From: Acetobacteraceae bacterium
Lineage (GTDB): Bacteria; Pseudomonadota; Alphaproteobacteria; Acetobacterales; Acetobacteraceae
Length of the DNA stretch: 47,889 nucleotides
Direction: 5' to 3'
NCBI GenBank assembly: GCA_025354865.1
Contig: JANXMB010000056.1
Location: forward strand, 1 to 47,889
Positions within the stretch are counted from its first letter, which is position 1. The number at the start of each line of letters is the position of its first letter. This document shows positions 35,901-43,316 of this stretch, in pieces. The notes beneath the pieces were generated by a model. The model was not told the DNA's origin. It made no database searches and saw nothing but the letters and a program-made list of their open reading frames with translations. Position numbers and translations under genes: made by a program.

Positions 35901-36587
35901 CGCCCGCATCGTCCAGTTCGGCTGTTCCAGCGGGACAGCGTGCGCGGCATCCGGCGCGTAGGCGATCTTCGCCCCGGCGATGCTTTGGGCCAACCAGTCG
36001 GCGGCTTCCCGGAACGCCAGCGTATCGTGCTCCCCCACCACCACCAGAGTGCGGGCATAAATCTCCCCTGCGAGGTCGATCGTATCGGCCTGGGCCAAGG
36101 CCTCGCACGCCAAAGCAAGGCGTTCCGGCGGGCAGTCGGCGAACAAGGGCGGCGGATTGCGCGCCAGCCACGTTTGGGTAAACCACGTCGCCTCCAACGC
36201 CCGCCCGACCGAGGCCGAACCGGCCTGACGCGCCAAGGCGGCGTATTGGCGCCAGAGGGCTTGATCGTCGTTGTTGAAAGTTGGCGCGGTGGCGCACAGC
36301 ACCAACCGATCCACCAAAGCGGGGTCGTGCGCCGCCAGATGCTGCGCGACCAACCCGCCGAGGTCGTGGCCGACAATATGTGCGCGGTTAACCCCCTGCT
36401 GGCGCAGGCCGGCCGCGATGGCTTCGGCCATATCCTCGATCGTGTTCAGCGCGGGGATATCGCAGGCGAGCAGTTCCCAATCCTCGGCCAATGCGGCCAG
36501 CCCGTCCCAGGCGTGGCGATCCAGCCCCAGGCCGTGCAACAGCAGGACCGGCGTGCCGGTTCCGGTGCGGTGAAAAGTGATCGTCAT
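35880..36587 (-). CDS. alpha/beta hydrolase with Asp-type nucleophile elbow
   Basis: A 235-residue alpha/beta hydrolase. LLLHGLGLDRHAW is the oxyanion region; the nucleophile elbow reads GHDLGG (73-78), placing Asp75 where most esterases of this shape have Ser. Asp is the nucleophile in epoxide hydrolases and haloalkane dehalogenases. VVVGEHDTLAF and PDAAHAVPLEQP supply the acid and His. The cap region is short. The overall look is otherwise like 3-oxoadipate enol-lactonase relatives, so specificity is open. The start at 36587 has a purine-rich GGAGGGG upstream. It overlaps pssA tail-to-tail by 21 nt. Confidence 0.85.
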   Translation of the reverse strand: MTITFHRTGTGTPVLLLHGLGLDRHAWDGLAALAEDWELLACDIPALNTIEDMAEAIAAGLRQQGVNRAHIVGHDLGGLVAQHLAAHDPALVDRLVLCATAPTFNNDDQALWRQYAALARQAGSASVGRALEATWFTQTWLARNPPPLFADCPPERLALACEALAQADTIDLAGEIYARTLVVVGEHDTLAFREAADWLAQSIAGAKIAYAPDAAHAVPLEQPNWTMRALRFFLA

Positions 36588-36724
36588 ACGGGCCCCTCCT
36601 TCTGCCCCCACGGGGCAGTGTCGTCGCGCATCATGCCGGAAACGCCGGAAAAATGAACGAACCGCTTTCCCTGCTGCGGCGCAACAGCCTATGGTTCGGA
36701 CCCGATCAGGGAGACACTGCACCC

Positions 36725-37576
36725 ATGACCACCGAAACACCGTTCCTCGGCCGTCGTTCGCTGGCCGCCGCGCTGGCTTTGCCGCTTGTCGCCGTTGCTG
36801 GCATTGCGCGCGCCGCCGATGCGGCCGAGAGCACCTTCGACCGCGTGCGTCGCACCAAGGTGCTGCGCTGCGCCGCCTATCCGGGGGCCGCTCCGTATTT
36901 CAGCAAGGACCTCGCGACCGGGACTTGGTCGGGTGCCTGCGTGCAGATGGTTAACGATATCGCCAAGGTGTTCGACGCCAAATTGGAGTATCTGGATTCG
37001 ACCTACGGCAACGCGGTGCTGGATTTGCAGTCCAACAAGGTCGATCTGGCCTGCGCGTTGAACCCGACGCCGGCCCGAGCGCTGTCGATCGGGTTCACGC
37101 ACCCGATGATTATCCATCCGTTCGGCTGTCTGTCGTCCAAGGCCATCGCGCCGAAGACCTGGGGCGATCTGAACAAGCCGGAGGTGCGGATTGTCTTCGA
37201 CCTCGGCAGTTTGCACGAAACGGCGGCGCGGCGGTACTGCCCGAAGGCGCAGTTGACCGGGTTCAAGACCACGGACGAATGCACCCTGGCGCTGCAATCG
37301 GGCCGAGCGGACGCGCATATCCTCGCCGCCGTGCTGGGCTTGGCCGCTGCTGGGAAGAACCCCGCACTCGGGCCGTACCATCTGCTGGGCGAACCGACGG
37401 TTGCGCTGCCAAGCTGCCTGGGTGTGCAGCGGGAGCCGGACACACGGTTCAAGGAAGTGGTCGATGCTTGGTTGGATATGAATCGCGGCACCGGCCAAAT
37501 CCGTGAGTGGCTGTTGCAGGAATTGGCGAAGGTTGGGGTTTCGTTGGATCAGGTGCCCTCGGCCCTGTCGTTCTGA
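36725..37576 (+). CDS. polar amino-acid-type ABC substrate-binding protein (SBP_bac_3)
   Basis: A 283-residue periplasmic receptor. The signal is MTTETPFLGRRSLAAALALP with cleavage near ARAAD. VLRCAAYPGAAPYF and CVQMVNDIAKVFDAKLEYLD are the usual opening of the family, and DLQSNKVDLACALNPTPARA contains the ligand-binding Asp/Arg region. It has an unusual number of cysteines (five in the mature part). The permease follows 37 nt downstream; no ATPase gene is present. Confidence 0.9.
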   Translation: MTTETPFLGRRSLAAALALPLVAVAGIARAADAAESTFDRVRRTKVLRCAAYPGAAPYFSKDLATGTWSGACVQMVNDIAKVFDAKLEYLDSTYGNAVLDLQSNKVDLACALNPTPARALSIGFTHPMIIHPFGCLSSKAIAPKTWGDLNKPEVRIVFDLGSLHETAARRYCPKAQLTGFKTTDECTLALQSGRADAHILAAVLGLAAAGKNPALGPYHLLGEPTVALPSCLGVQREPDTRFKEVVDAWLDMNRGTGQIREWLLQELAKVGVSLDQVPSALSF

Positions 37577-37613
37577 CCGGCGCCGCGCCGCTATGGGCCG
37601 GGCCGGATAGCGC

Positions 37614-38279
37614 ATGCATTATCAGTGGGATTTCGTCTTTCTGCTGCGCTACGTGCCGCTGTTGTGGCGCGGGGTTCAGGTCACGCTGGCCTATACCGCC
37701 GGCACGATCGTTTTGGGGCTAGCGATCGGGCTGCTGGTCGGCATGGGCCGGCTGTCGAAGTCGCGGCTGGTCAACATCCCGCTGATCGCCTTTATCGAGG
37801 CTTTTCGTTGCACGCCGTTGTTGGTGCAGATTGTCTGGTTCTACTACGCGCTGCCGGTGCTGATCGGCATCCAGATTCCCGCAGTCGCAGCGGCGGTGCT
37901 GACTTTGTCCTGCTATACTGGCGCCTTCTATGCCGAGATATTTCGGGGCGGCATCGTTTCGATCGAGCGCGGCCAGTGGGATGCGGCCCGAGCGCTGGGA
38001 TTGCGGCGATGGACGATGATGCGGCTGGTGATTTTGCCGCAGGCGGTCAAGCGGATGATTCCGCCGTTCGTCAATCAATCCATCACCCAGTTGAAAAACA
38101 CCTCGTTGGTGTCGGTCATTGCGGTGCCGGACCTGCTGTACAACGGCACCTTGATCACCGCCGACACGTATCGACCGCTGGAGGTCTATACGATCGTGGC
38201 GATCGTCTACTTCGTACTGCTGTTCCCCAGCACGATGCTGGCGCAATGGTACGAACGGCGGTTGGAAACCGGACGTTAG
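37614..38279 (+). CDS. polar amino-acid ABC transporter permease (HisM/GlnP type)
   Basis: A 221-residue inner-membrane protein with about five helices. AFIEAFRCTPLLVQIVWFYYALP is the TM motif near the N-terminus, and the EAA loop that contacts the ATPase is visible in GQWDAARALGLRRWTMMRLVILPQA. NTSLVSVIAVPDLL follows as usual. Its stop codon lies inside the left arm of a palindromic repeat. A second permease and the ATPase normally present in such operons are missing from this locus. Confidence 0.93.
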   Translation: MHYQWDFVFLLRYVPLLWRGVQVTLAYTAGTIVLGLAIGLLVGMGRLSKSRLVNIPLIAFIEAFRCTPLLVQIVWFYYALPVLIGIQIPAVAAAVLTLSCYTGAFYAEIFRGGIVSIERGQWDAARALGLRRWTMMRLVILPQAVKRMIPPFVNQSITQLKNTSLVSVIAVPDLLYNGTLITADTYRPLEVYTIVAIVYFVLLFPSTMLAQWYERRLETGR

Positions 38280-38320
38280 GCCGCGCTCCGGTCGCTTTCG
38301 CTCCCGTATCGCGGCCTAAC
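38275..38320 (+). repeat. palindromic repeat module A overlapping a stop codon
   Basis: Perfect 11-bp arms GTTAGGCCGCG/CGCGGCCTAAC at 38275-38285 and 38310-38320, related to module A of copies I and II (the loop again contains TCGCTCCCG). The left arm contains the permease TAG, so the hairpin also forms the very end of that mRNA. Confidence 0.75.
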
Positions 38321-38334
38321 GCTTTGTTGGGTCG

Positions 38335-38530
38335 CGCGATTCAAACCTCCGGCGATGCCGCCTCCGGTCATCGCGCTCCGGCCGCGCGATTCAGACCTCC
38401 GGCGATGCCGCCTCCGGTCATCGCGCTCCGGCCGCGCGATTCAGACCTCCGGCGTGCCGCCTGCGGTCATCGCGAGTCTTTGTTGGGTCGCGCGATTCAG
38501 ACCTCCGGCGAGCCGCCTACGGTCATCGCG
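38335..38530 (+). repeat. tandem array of four repeat B modules
   Basis: Four 40-41 nt units at 38335-38375, 38385-38425, 38435-38474 and 38491-38530, spaced 50, 50 and 56 nt. Each begins CGCGATTCA(A/G)ACCTCCGGCG and ends GGTCATCGCG, with complementary ends that can pair. Linkers are short and similar (CTCCGGC or GTCTTTGTTGGGT). The same unit occurs singly in copies I and II. The array lies between the permease and the convergent pirin gene. Confidence 0.88.
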
Positions 38531-38536
38531 CGACGG

Positions 38537-39235
38537 TCACCCGGCATCCACCAGCACGATTTCCGCATCCTCGGTCGCCGTCACCCGCAGCACATCCTCA
38601 TCCGCGATTGCCAACCCGTCGCGCGTGCCGGCGCGGATGCCATTGATCTCGATGCTGCCGCGCGCCGGCACCGCGTAAGCGTAACGACCGGTGCCGAGGG
38701 CATACTCGATCGTCTCCCCCGCCTTCAACGTCGCCCCCACCACGCGCGCATCCGCTCGGATTGCCAGCGAATCGCCATCCTCGGCCCTGCCGCTGGCGAG
38801 CACGACGAATCGACCGGCCCGCCCATCCTTGGGGAACGGCCGCGTGCCCCAGGACGGCGCACCGCCGCGCCCGTCCGGCAGGATCCAAAGCTGGAACAAT
38901 TTGGTCGTGTCCGATCCCAGATTGTATTCCGAGTGCTGAATGCCGGTCCCCGCGCTCATGACTTGGACATCGCCGGCCTCGGTGCGGCCGATGTTGCCTA
39001 AACTGTCTTTATGGGTGATCGCGCCGTGCGTGACGTAGGTAACGATTTCCATATTGGCGTGCGGATGCGTCGGGAACCCGGTGCCGGGGGCGATTTCGTC
39101 GTCGTTCCAAACCCGCAGCCGTCCCCAGTGCATCCGCTCGTCGTCGTGGTAATCGGCGAAGGAGAAGTGGAATTTCGACACCAGCCAACCATGATTGCCG
39201 CCGCCGAGGCGGTCGAAGGGGCGCAGTTCGATCAT
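38537..39235 (-). CDS. pirin family bicupin protein (YhhW-like)
   Basis: A 232-residue bicupin. The N-terminal cupin has the metal ligands in THPHANMEIVTYV and GTGIQHSEYN (three His and one Glu), and MHWGRLRVWNDDEI is typical of YhhW-type quercetinases. The C-terminal cupin lacks metal ligands as usual. Pirins act as quercetin dioxygenases or redox-sensing partners. The gene is divergent from the CoA transferase at 39302 with a 66-nt gap. Confidence 0.93.
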   Translation of the reverse strand: MIELRPFDRLGGGNHGWLVSKFHFSFADYHDDERMHWGRLRVWNDDEIAPGTGFPTHPHANMEIVTYVTHGAITHKDSLGNIGRTEAGDVQVMSAGTGIQHSEYNLGSDTTKLFQLWILPDGRGGAPSWGTRPFPKDGRAGRFVVLASGRAEDGDSLAIRADARVVGATLKAGETIEYALGTGRYAYAVPARGSIEINGIRAGTRDGLAIADEDVLRVTATEDAEIVLVDAG

Positions 39236-39301
39236 GGATTTTGCTCCTGTGCGGTTGGACGGTTAGATCGAGTGGACGGAAGCGGATTGAAAGGGGCGGG
39301 A

Positions 39302-41431
39302 ATGTCGGTACTGGCAGGGCTGCGCGTGGCGCAGTTGGGCGATGGACTGGCGGCGGCGGTGTGCGGGCGTCTGTTCGCCGATGCCGGCGCGTCGGTTGGC
39401 GTCGCCGGCATCGGCGCCATAGTCGGCGTTCCCGGAGCATCCCGAGGGACCGCGCTCGAAGAATACCTGAATTATGGGAAAGATGCCGCTTCGATTGCCG
39501 ATGCCGATTTGATTGTGGTGGAAGGCGGGCCGGCGGCGCTGGCGGCGGTTGGGCACGACGTCGCCTCCCTCCGGCGGCTGAACCCGCGGGCGGCGATCGC
39601 GACGATCGCCCCGTTCGGCCAGATCGGCCCGGATGCGAACAACCCCGCGACCGATCTGACGGCGATGTGCGCGTCCGGCATCGCCCGCTTGCTCACCGGG
39701 CAGGTGGACGACCTGAACGAGGCGCCGATGCGTCCCGTCGGGCACCAATCGGCGTTCCTCGGCGGGCTGGCGGCTGCCTGCGCGGCGATGCAGGCGCTGC
39801 ATGCGCGCGAACCCGCCGCCGTCGATGTGTCCATTCAGGATGCGCTTTCGACCATCGCGGTAACGGAACTGACGCGCGCCGGCATGTCGGGCAAGAAATG
39901 GCCACGGCGGAGGGTCGCCGACGGCAACGGGGCGACGGTGTGCATTCTGCCGGCCAGCGACGGGTTTGCCGCGATCTCCCCGCGTGAGGACAAGCAATGG
40001 GCGGCTTGGCTGGTGGCGATGGGATCGCCTGCCTGGGGCGACGACCCGCGCTTTCGCACCAAGCCGGATCGGGTGAAAAACTGGGACGCGCTACACGCCG
40101 CGATGTCGGGCTGGAGCCGCCAGCACACCAAGCAATGGATCGCCGATACCGCGCAGGCCGCGCGCGTGCCCAGCTTCCCGTTGCGCGAATTGCACGAACA
40201 ACGCGACACCAAGCAGGCGCGCCATCGCGGGTCGTTCCGCTCGATGACGATCGGCGGACGCAGCGTGCAAGTGCCGAACCCGCCGTTCGGTCTGACGCTG
40301 ACACCCGGCACGCCGCAGGCGACCCAGTCCGGCACGCCGCAGGCGGCGCCAGAGGGGAAAATGCCGCTTTCGGGCGTGCGGGTGCTCGATTTCAGTTGGG
40401 TGATCGCCGGCCCCACCGTGACCCGCTACCTCGCGGCGGCCGGCGCCGATGTGGTCAAGATCGAGGCTCCGGGCAAAGGCGACCCTGGCCGAGGCTCCGA
40501 GTTGCACACCGTGCTGGGGCAGGCCAAACGGGCGATGGTGCTGGATCTGAAGCAGCCGGACGCGGTGGCGATCGCCCGCGATCTCGCGGCCAAGGCCGAT
40601 GTGCTGGTGGAAAATTACGCAACCGGCGTCATGGACCGCTTGGGTCTGGGGGCGGAGGAACTGCGTAAAATCAATCCGGGGCTGATCTACATCTCGGCGT
40701 CGGGGATGGGCCGGACCGGGCCGGATTCGCACGCGGTTGCCTATGGCACGTTGCTGCAATGCTACGCGGGTTTCGCCGGGCTCAACCGCCATCCGCATCT
40801 GCCGCCTCGGGTGGGGCTGGCGTGGCTCGATCCGATGTGCGGCCTGCTGATCGCCTTTATGACCGCCGCCGCCCTTTGGTCCCGCGCGCGCACCGGCACC
40901 GTCGCGCGGGTCGATTTCTCGATGATCGAGGCGATGTTGTGGACCATGGCCGAACCTTTGTTGCAAACCCAATCCGGGACGCCGCCGCAACCCCGGGGCA
41001 ATGCATCGGATCGTTGCGACCCGCACAATGTTTACCGCTGCGCTGGCGACGATCGTTGGATCGGTGTCGCGGTGCGAGATGCAGCCGAGCGGGAGCGGTT
41101 GCGGACGGCGATCGGCGGGGACGATCTGGCGGCGTGGTGCCTGACCCGATCGGCTGAGGACGCCGCCCGCGCACTGATCGCAGCTGGCATTCCCGCCGCC
41201 TCGGTCGCAGGTTCGTTCGATCTGGTGGAAAGTCCGCATCTGCAAGCGCGTGGGTTCTGGAATAAGCAGGGGCAGGGGGTCGTGCCGGGTCTGCCCTGGC
41301 TGGCCAGCTACGGGCGCACGATCGCCCCGGCGCCGGGTCTGGGGGAACACACCGACGAAATCCTGCGGGAGGTTCTGGGACTCCCCGTCGATCGCCTCGC
41401 CGCCCTGCGCGCGGCTGGCGTGTTCGGCTAA
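39302..41431 (+). CDS. fused double-domain CaiB/BaiF (family III) CoA transferase
   Basis: A 709-residue protein with two CoA-transferase domains. Domain 1 (about 1-335) begins LAGLRVAQLGDGLAAAVCGRLFADAGASV; domain 2 (from residue 354) begins SGVRVLDFSWVIAGPTVTRYLAAAGADVVKIE and has IYISASGMGRTGP and VDFSMIEAM. The second half keeps the Asp in WLDPMCGL expected to form the acyl-anhydride intermediate; the matching place in the first half reads PVGHQSAF, without Asp. The linker contains a duplicated SGTPQA element. Family III enzymes move CoA between carboxylic acids, often as intertwined dimers; this fusion may be a one-chain dimer with a single active site. Usual length is about 400 residues per subunit. 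Confidence 0.9.
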   Translation: MSVLAGLRVAQLGDGLAAAVCGRLFADAGASVGVAGIGAIVGVPGASRGTALEEYLNYGKDAASIADADLIVVEGGPAALAAVGHDVASLRRLNPRAAIATIAPFGQIGPDANNPATDLTAMCASGIARLLTGQVDDLNEAPMRPVGHQSAFLGGLAAACAAMQALHAREPAAVDVSIQDALSTIAVTELTRAGMSGKKWPRRRVADGNGATVCILPASDGFAAISPREDKQWAAWLVAMGSPAWGDDPRFRTKPDRVKNWDALHAAMSGWSRQHTKQWIADTAQAARVPSFPLRELHEQRDTKQARHRGSFRSMTIGGRSVQVPNPPFGLTLTPGTPQATQSGTPQAAPEGKMPLSGVRVLDFSWVIAGPTVTRYLAAAGADVVKIEAPGKGDPGRGSELHTVLGQAKRAMVLDLKQPDAVAIARDLAAKADVLVENYATGVMDRLGLGAEELRKINPGLIYISASGMGRTGPDSHAVAYGTLLQCYAGFAGLNRHPHLPPRVGLAWLDPMCGLLIAFMTAAALWSRARTGTVARVDFSMIEAMLWTMAEPLLQTQSGTPPQPRGNASDRCDPHNVYRCAGDDRWIGVAVRDAAERERLRTAIGGDDLAAWCLTRSAEDAARALIAAGIPAASVAGSFDLVESPHLQARGFWNKQGQGVVPGLPWLASYGRTIAPAPGLGEHTDEILREVLGLPVDRLAALRAAGVFG

Positions 41432-41444
41432 GCCTTTGTAGCGA

Positions 41445-42101
41445 TCAGCCTTCCCCCGGCTCCCGGAAGGCCACGCCGCGCATCGTGCCGCCGACGATCG
41501 CGGCGCGGTAGAAGGCCTCGGCGAAGCGGCGGTCGCGCTGGATCGCCTCGGTGCCGCTGGCCTGGAAGCTGCGCGTGTCGGAGGCTGCGATTTGCAGCAC
41601 GTTGTCGTCGATCGGCACGATCACGCCGCAACCGATCCGATAGTCGCCGAGATCGGCAAGGCGGCTGACAAAGCGGTCCCCCTTCGAGACCGATTTCGCC
41701 AGCCATTCGTCCATCAGCCAGAACGATTGTTTGCGCAGTATGTCGTGCGCCATGATCCCGGCGGTTTCGTGCGGTTCCTCCACCCGCCAAAAGGCGAATT
41801 GGGCGTGGCACAGGGCGTCCAGCACCGCTGCCTCGATACTGTCGGGTGCGGGTTTACGTTGTTTCGAGATACGATCGATCGCGCGCGAACGACCCGCCGC
41901 CGCCGTATGCACCGCCAAATCGAACACCAGCGTCATTTCCGCTCGGCTGCCCGGATGCAACACGCCGGACTTGACCAATCCGATGCGTTTGGCGAATTCC
42001 AGCATAGTCGTTGCCGACACCGCGTTCATCGCCGCCGTCTGCAAATCGGTCAGGACGGCGCGACGCTCCCGGTAGCGGGTCAAGACGGCGTCGGCGTCCA
42101 C
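41445..42101 (-). CDS. hypothetical protein coupled to the chimeric livK-livF gene
   Basis: A 218-residue protein starting at GTG 42101, one base after the upstream stop (TGA-G-GTG), so it is probably translated by coupling. It is soluble, mixed helical, with GVIVPIDDNVLQIAASDTRSF and a Gly-rich tail GGTMRGVAFREPGEG. I recognise no family, catalytic motif, signal or membrane segment. It was perhaps the last gene of the deleted transporter operon. Confidence 0.65.
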   Translation of the reverse strand: MDADAVLTRYRERRAVLTDLQTAAMNAVSATTMLEFAKRIGLVKSGVLHPGSRAEMTLVFDLAVHTAAAGRSRAIDRISKQRKPAPDSIEAAVLDALCHAQFAFWRVEEPHETAGIMAHDILRKQSFWLMDEWLAKSVSKGDRFVSRLADLGDYRIGCGVIVPIDDNVLQIAASDTRSFQASGTEAIQRDRRFAEAFYRAAIVGGTMRGVAFREPGEG

Positions 42102-42102
42102 C

Positions 42103-42651
42103 TCAGAAATAGCTCCAGAAATCGGCGGCTCGGGCTTCGTCCGGCAAGCCGTCGAAGACGATGGCGCCGTTGTTCATGATGATGACGCGGTCGGCGATCT
42201 TCATCGCGGCGGCGACGTTCTGTTCCACCAGGATGGCGGTCATCGCGTGCGACTTGCAGATAGCGCGCACCGTTTCGAACATGCGTTCCACAAGGTTCGG
42301 CGCCAGACCGATCGAGGGCTCGTCCAGCAACAGGCAGCGGGGGGTGCCGAGCATGGCGAGCGACAGGGCGAGCATTTGTTGCTGACCGCCGCTCATGCTG
42401 CCAGCGCGGGTGTCGCGACGTTCGGCGAGGACGGGAAACAGCGTGTAGACGTCGGCAATGTCGAACGGATTGCCGCGCACCCCGCCCTTGGCGTTCGCCC
42501 GATCCAGCGCGAATTGGACCCCGAGTTTCTGTTGCGTGCCGATCATGCCACCGGGGCCGGTCAGCGGCAGGATGGCGCCGAAGCGGATGGTTTCGGCTTG
42601 CGCCGCAGTGCCGAGGCCCAGCGCCAACAAGGTCAGGGCGATCCGGAACAT
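42103..42651 (-). pseudogene. chimeric livK'-'livF gene (deletion scar of a branched-chain amino-acid ABC operon)
   Basis: The 182-residue open frame joins two unrelated parts. Residues 1-19 are a signal peptide (MFRIALTLLALGLGTAAQA) and 20 to about 62 are the start of a LivK-type binding protein (IRFGAILPLTGPGGMIG, LDRANAKGGVRGNP). From about residue 64 it is the C-terminal half of a LivF ATPase: VYTLFPVLAERRDTRAG, signature MSGGQQQ (86-92), Walker B CLLLDEP (106-112), ILVEQNV, and the usual ending. Walker A and the Q-loop are gone. In intact operons livK and livF are separated by the permease genes and livG, so a deletion of several kilobases with an in-frame junction near 42455-42475 explains it. 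The product would be exported and cannot work as an ATPase. Confidence 0.85.
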
Positions 42652-42775
42652 GGGTTTTCTCTCGGATTTATGGCGCGTGGCTTATGCGCGGCTTGTGGCG
42701 GGGTCAAGCAGCCGTCTGGCCTGCCGCAGCGCGATGCCCTAGAACCGCCGGACACATCGTTTATGGGAGCCCTCC

Positions 42776-43126
42776 ATGGCCAAGATCATCCGCACCGAAC
42801 CCGGTCCCATCCTGTCGAAAGCCGTGGAATACCACGGTTTCGTCTATCTGCCGGGCATCACCGCCCGCGACACGAGCAAGGACATCAAGGGCCAGACGGC
42901 CGATGTGCTCGCGCAGATCGACGCAATGCTCGAACTGCACGGCACCGATAAAACACGCATGTTGCAGGCGCTCATCTGGGTGAAGGACATCAAGGATCGC
43001 GGCGCGATGAATGAAATCTGGACCCCCTGGCTGCCGGCGGAAGGCGCCCCGGTCCGCGCCTGCGTGCAGTCGGAAATGGCCGCCCCGGCGGTGCTGGTGG
43101 AGATCATGATTACCGCCTGCAAGTAA
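42776..43126 (+). CDS. RidA/YjgF-family protein (second copy)
   Basis: A 116-residue Rid-family protein of compact length. It starts MAKIIRTEPGPILSKAVEYHGFVYLPGITARD; LQALIWVKDIKDRGAMNEIWTPWLP and APVRACVQSEMAAPAVLVEI are the family blocks, the latter with the conserved Arg and the terminal Glu. It is divergent from the chimeric liv gene. It is only distantly similar to the RidA protein at 15068. Confidence 0.92.
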   Translation: MAKIIRTEPGPILSKAVEYHGFVYLPGITARDTSKDIKGQTADVLAQIDAMLELHGTDKTRMLQALIWVKDIKDRGAMNEIWTPWLPAEGAPVRACVQSEMAAPAVLVEIMITACK

Positions 43127-43134
43127 TTCCTTTT

Positions 43135-43177
43135 GGCGGACTGCATCGCGTGCCTCGGCGCGGCGGTGCAGTCCGCC
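43135..43177 (+). other. hairpin after the second ridA-like gene
   Basis: Perfect 11-bp arms GGCGGACTGCA/TGCAGTCCGCC with a 21-nt loop, starting 8 nt after the stop. There is no U tract, so termination would need Rho or the stem serves mRNA stability. Confidence 0.45.
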
Positions 43178-43316
43178 TGCGCCTGCGGGCGCCGAACGAT
43201 CCGCCAACCTATCGATGCGTTGGCATGACTGCGATCCGCGTGTTGCATCCGAGCGGACAAGCGACGACGATCCGGCGTTGAACAACGATAATAATACTTC
43301 AGGGAGTGACCGCACC

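Noticed and set aside
38335-38530. CRISPR array
   Set aside because: Units are only 40-41 nt with nearly identical short linkers, so there are no unique spacers; the same unit is found singly elsewhere, and no cas genes are present.
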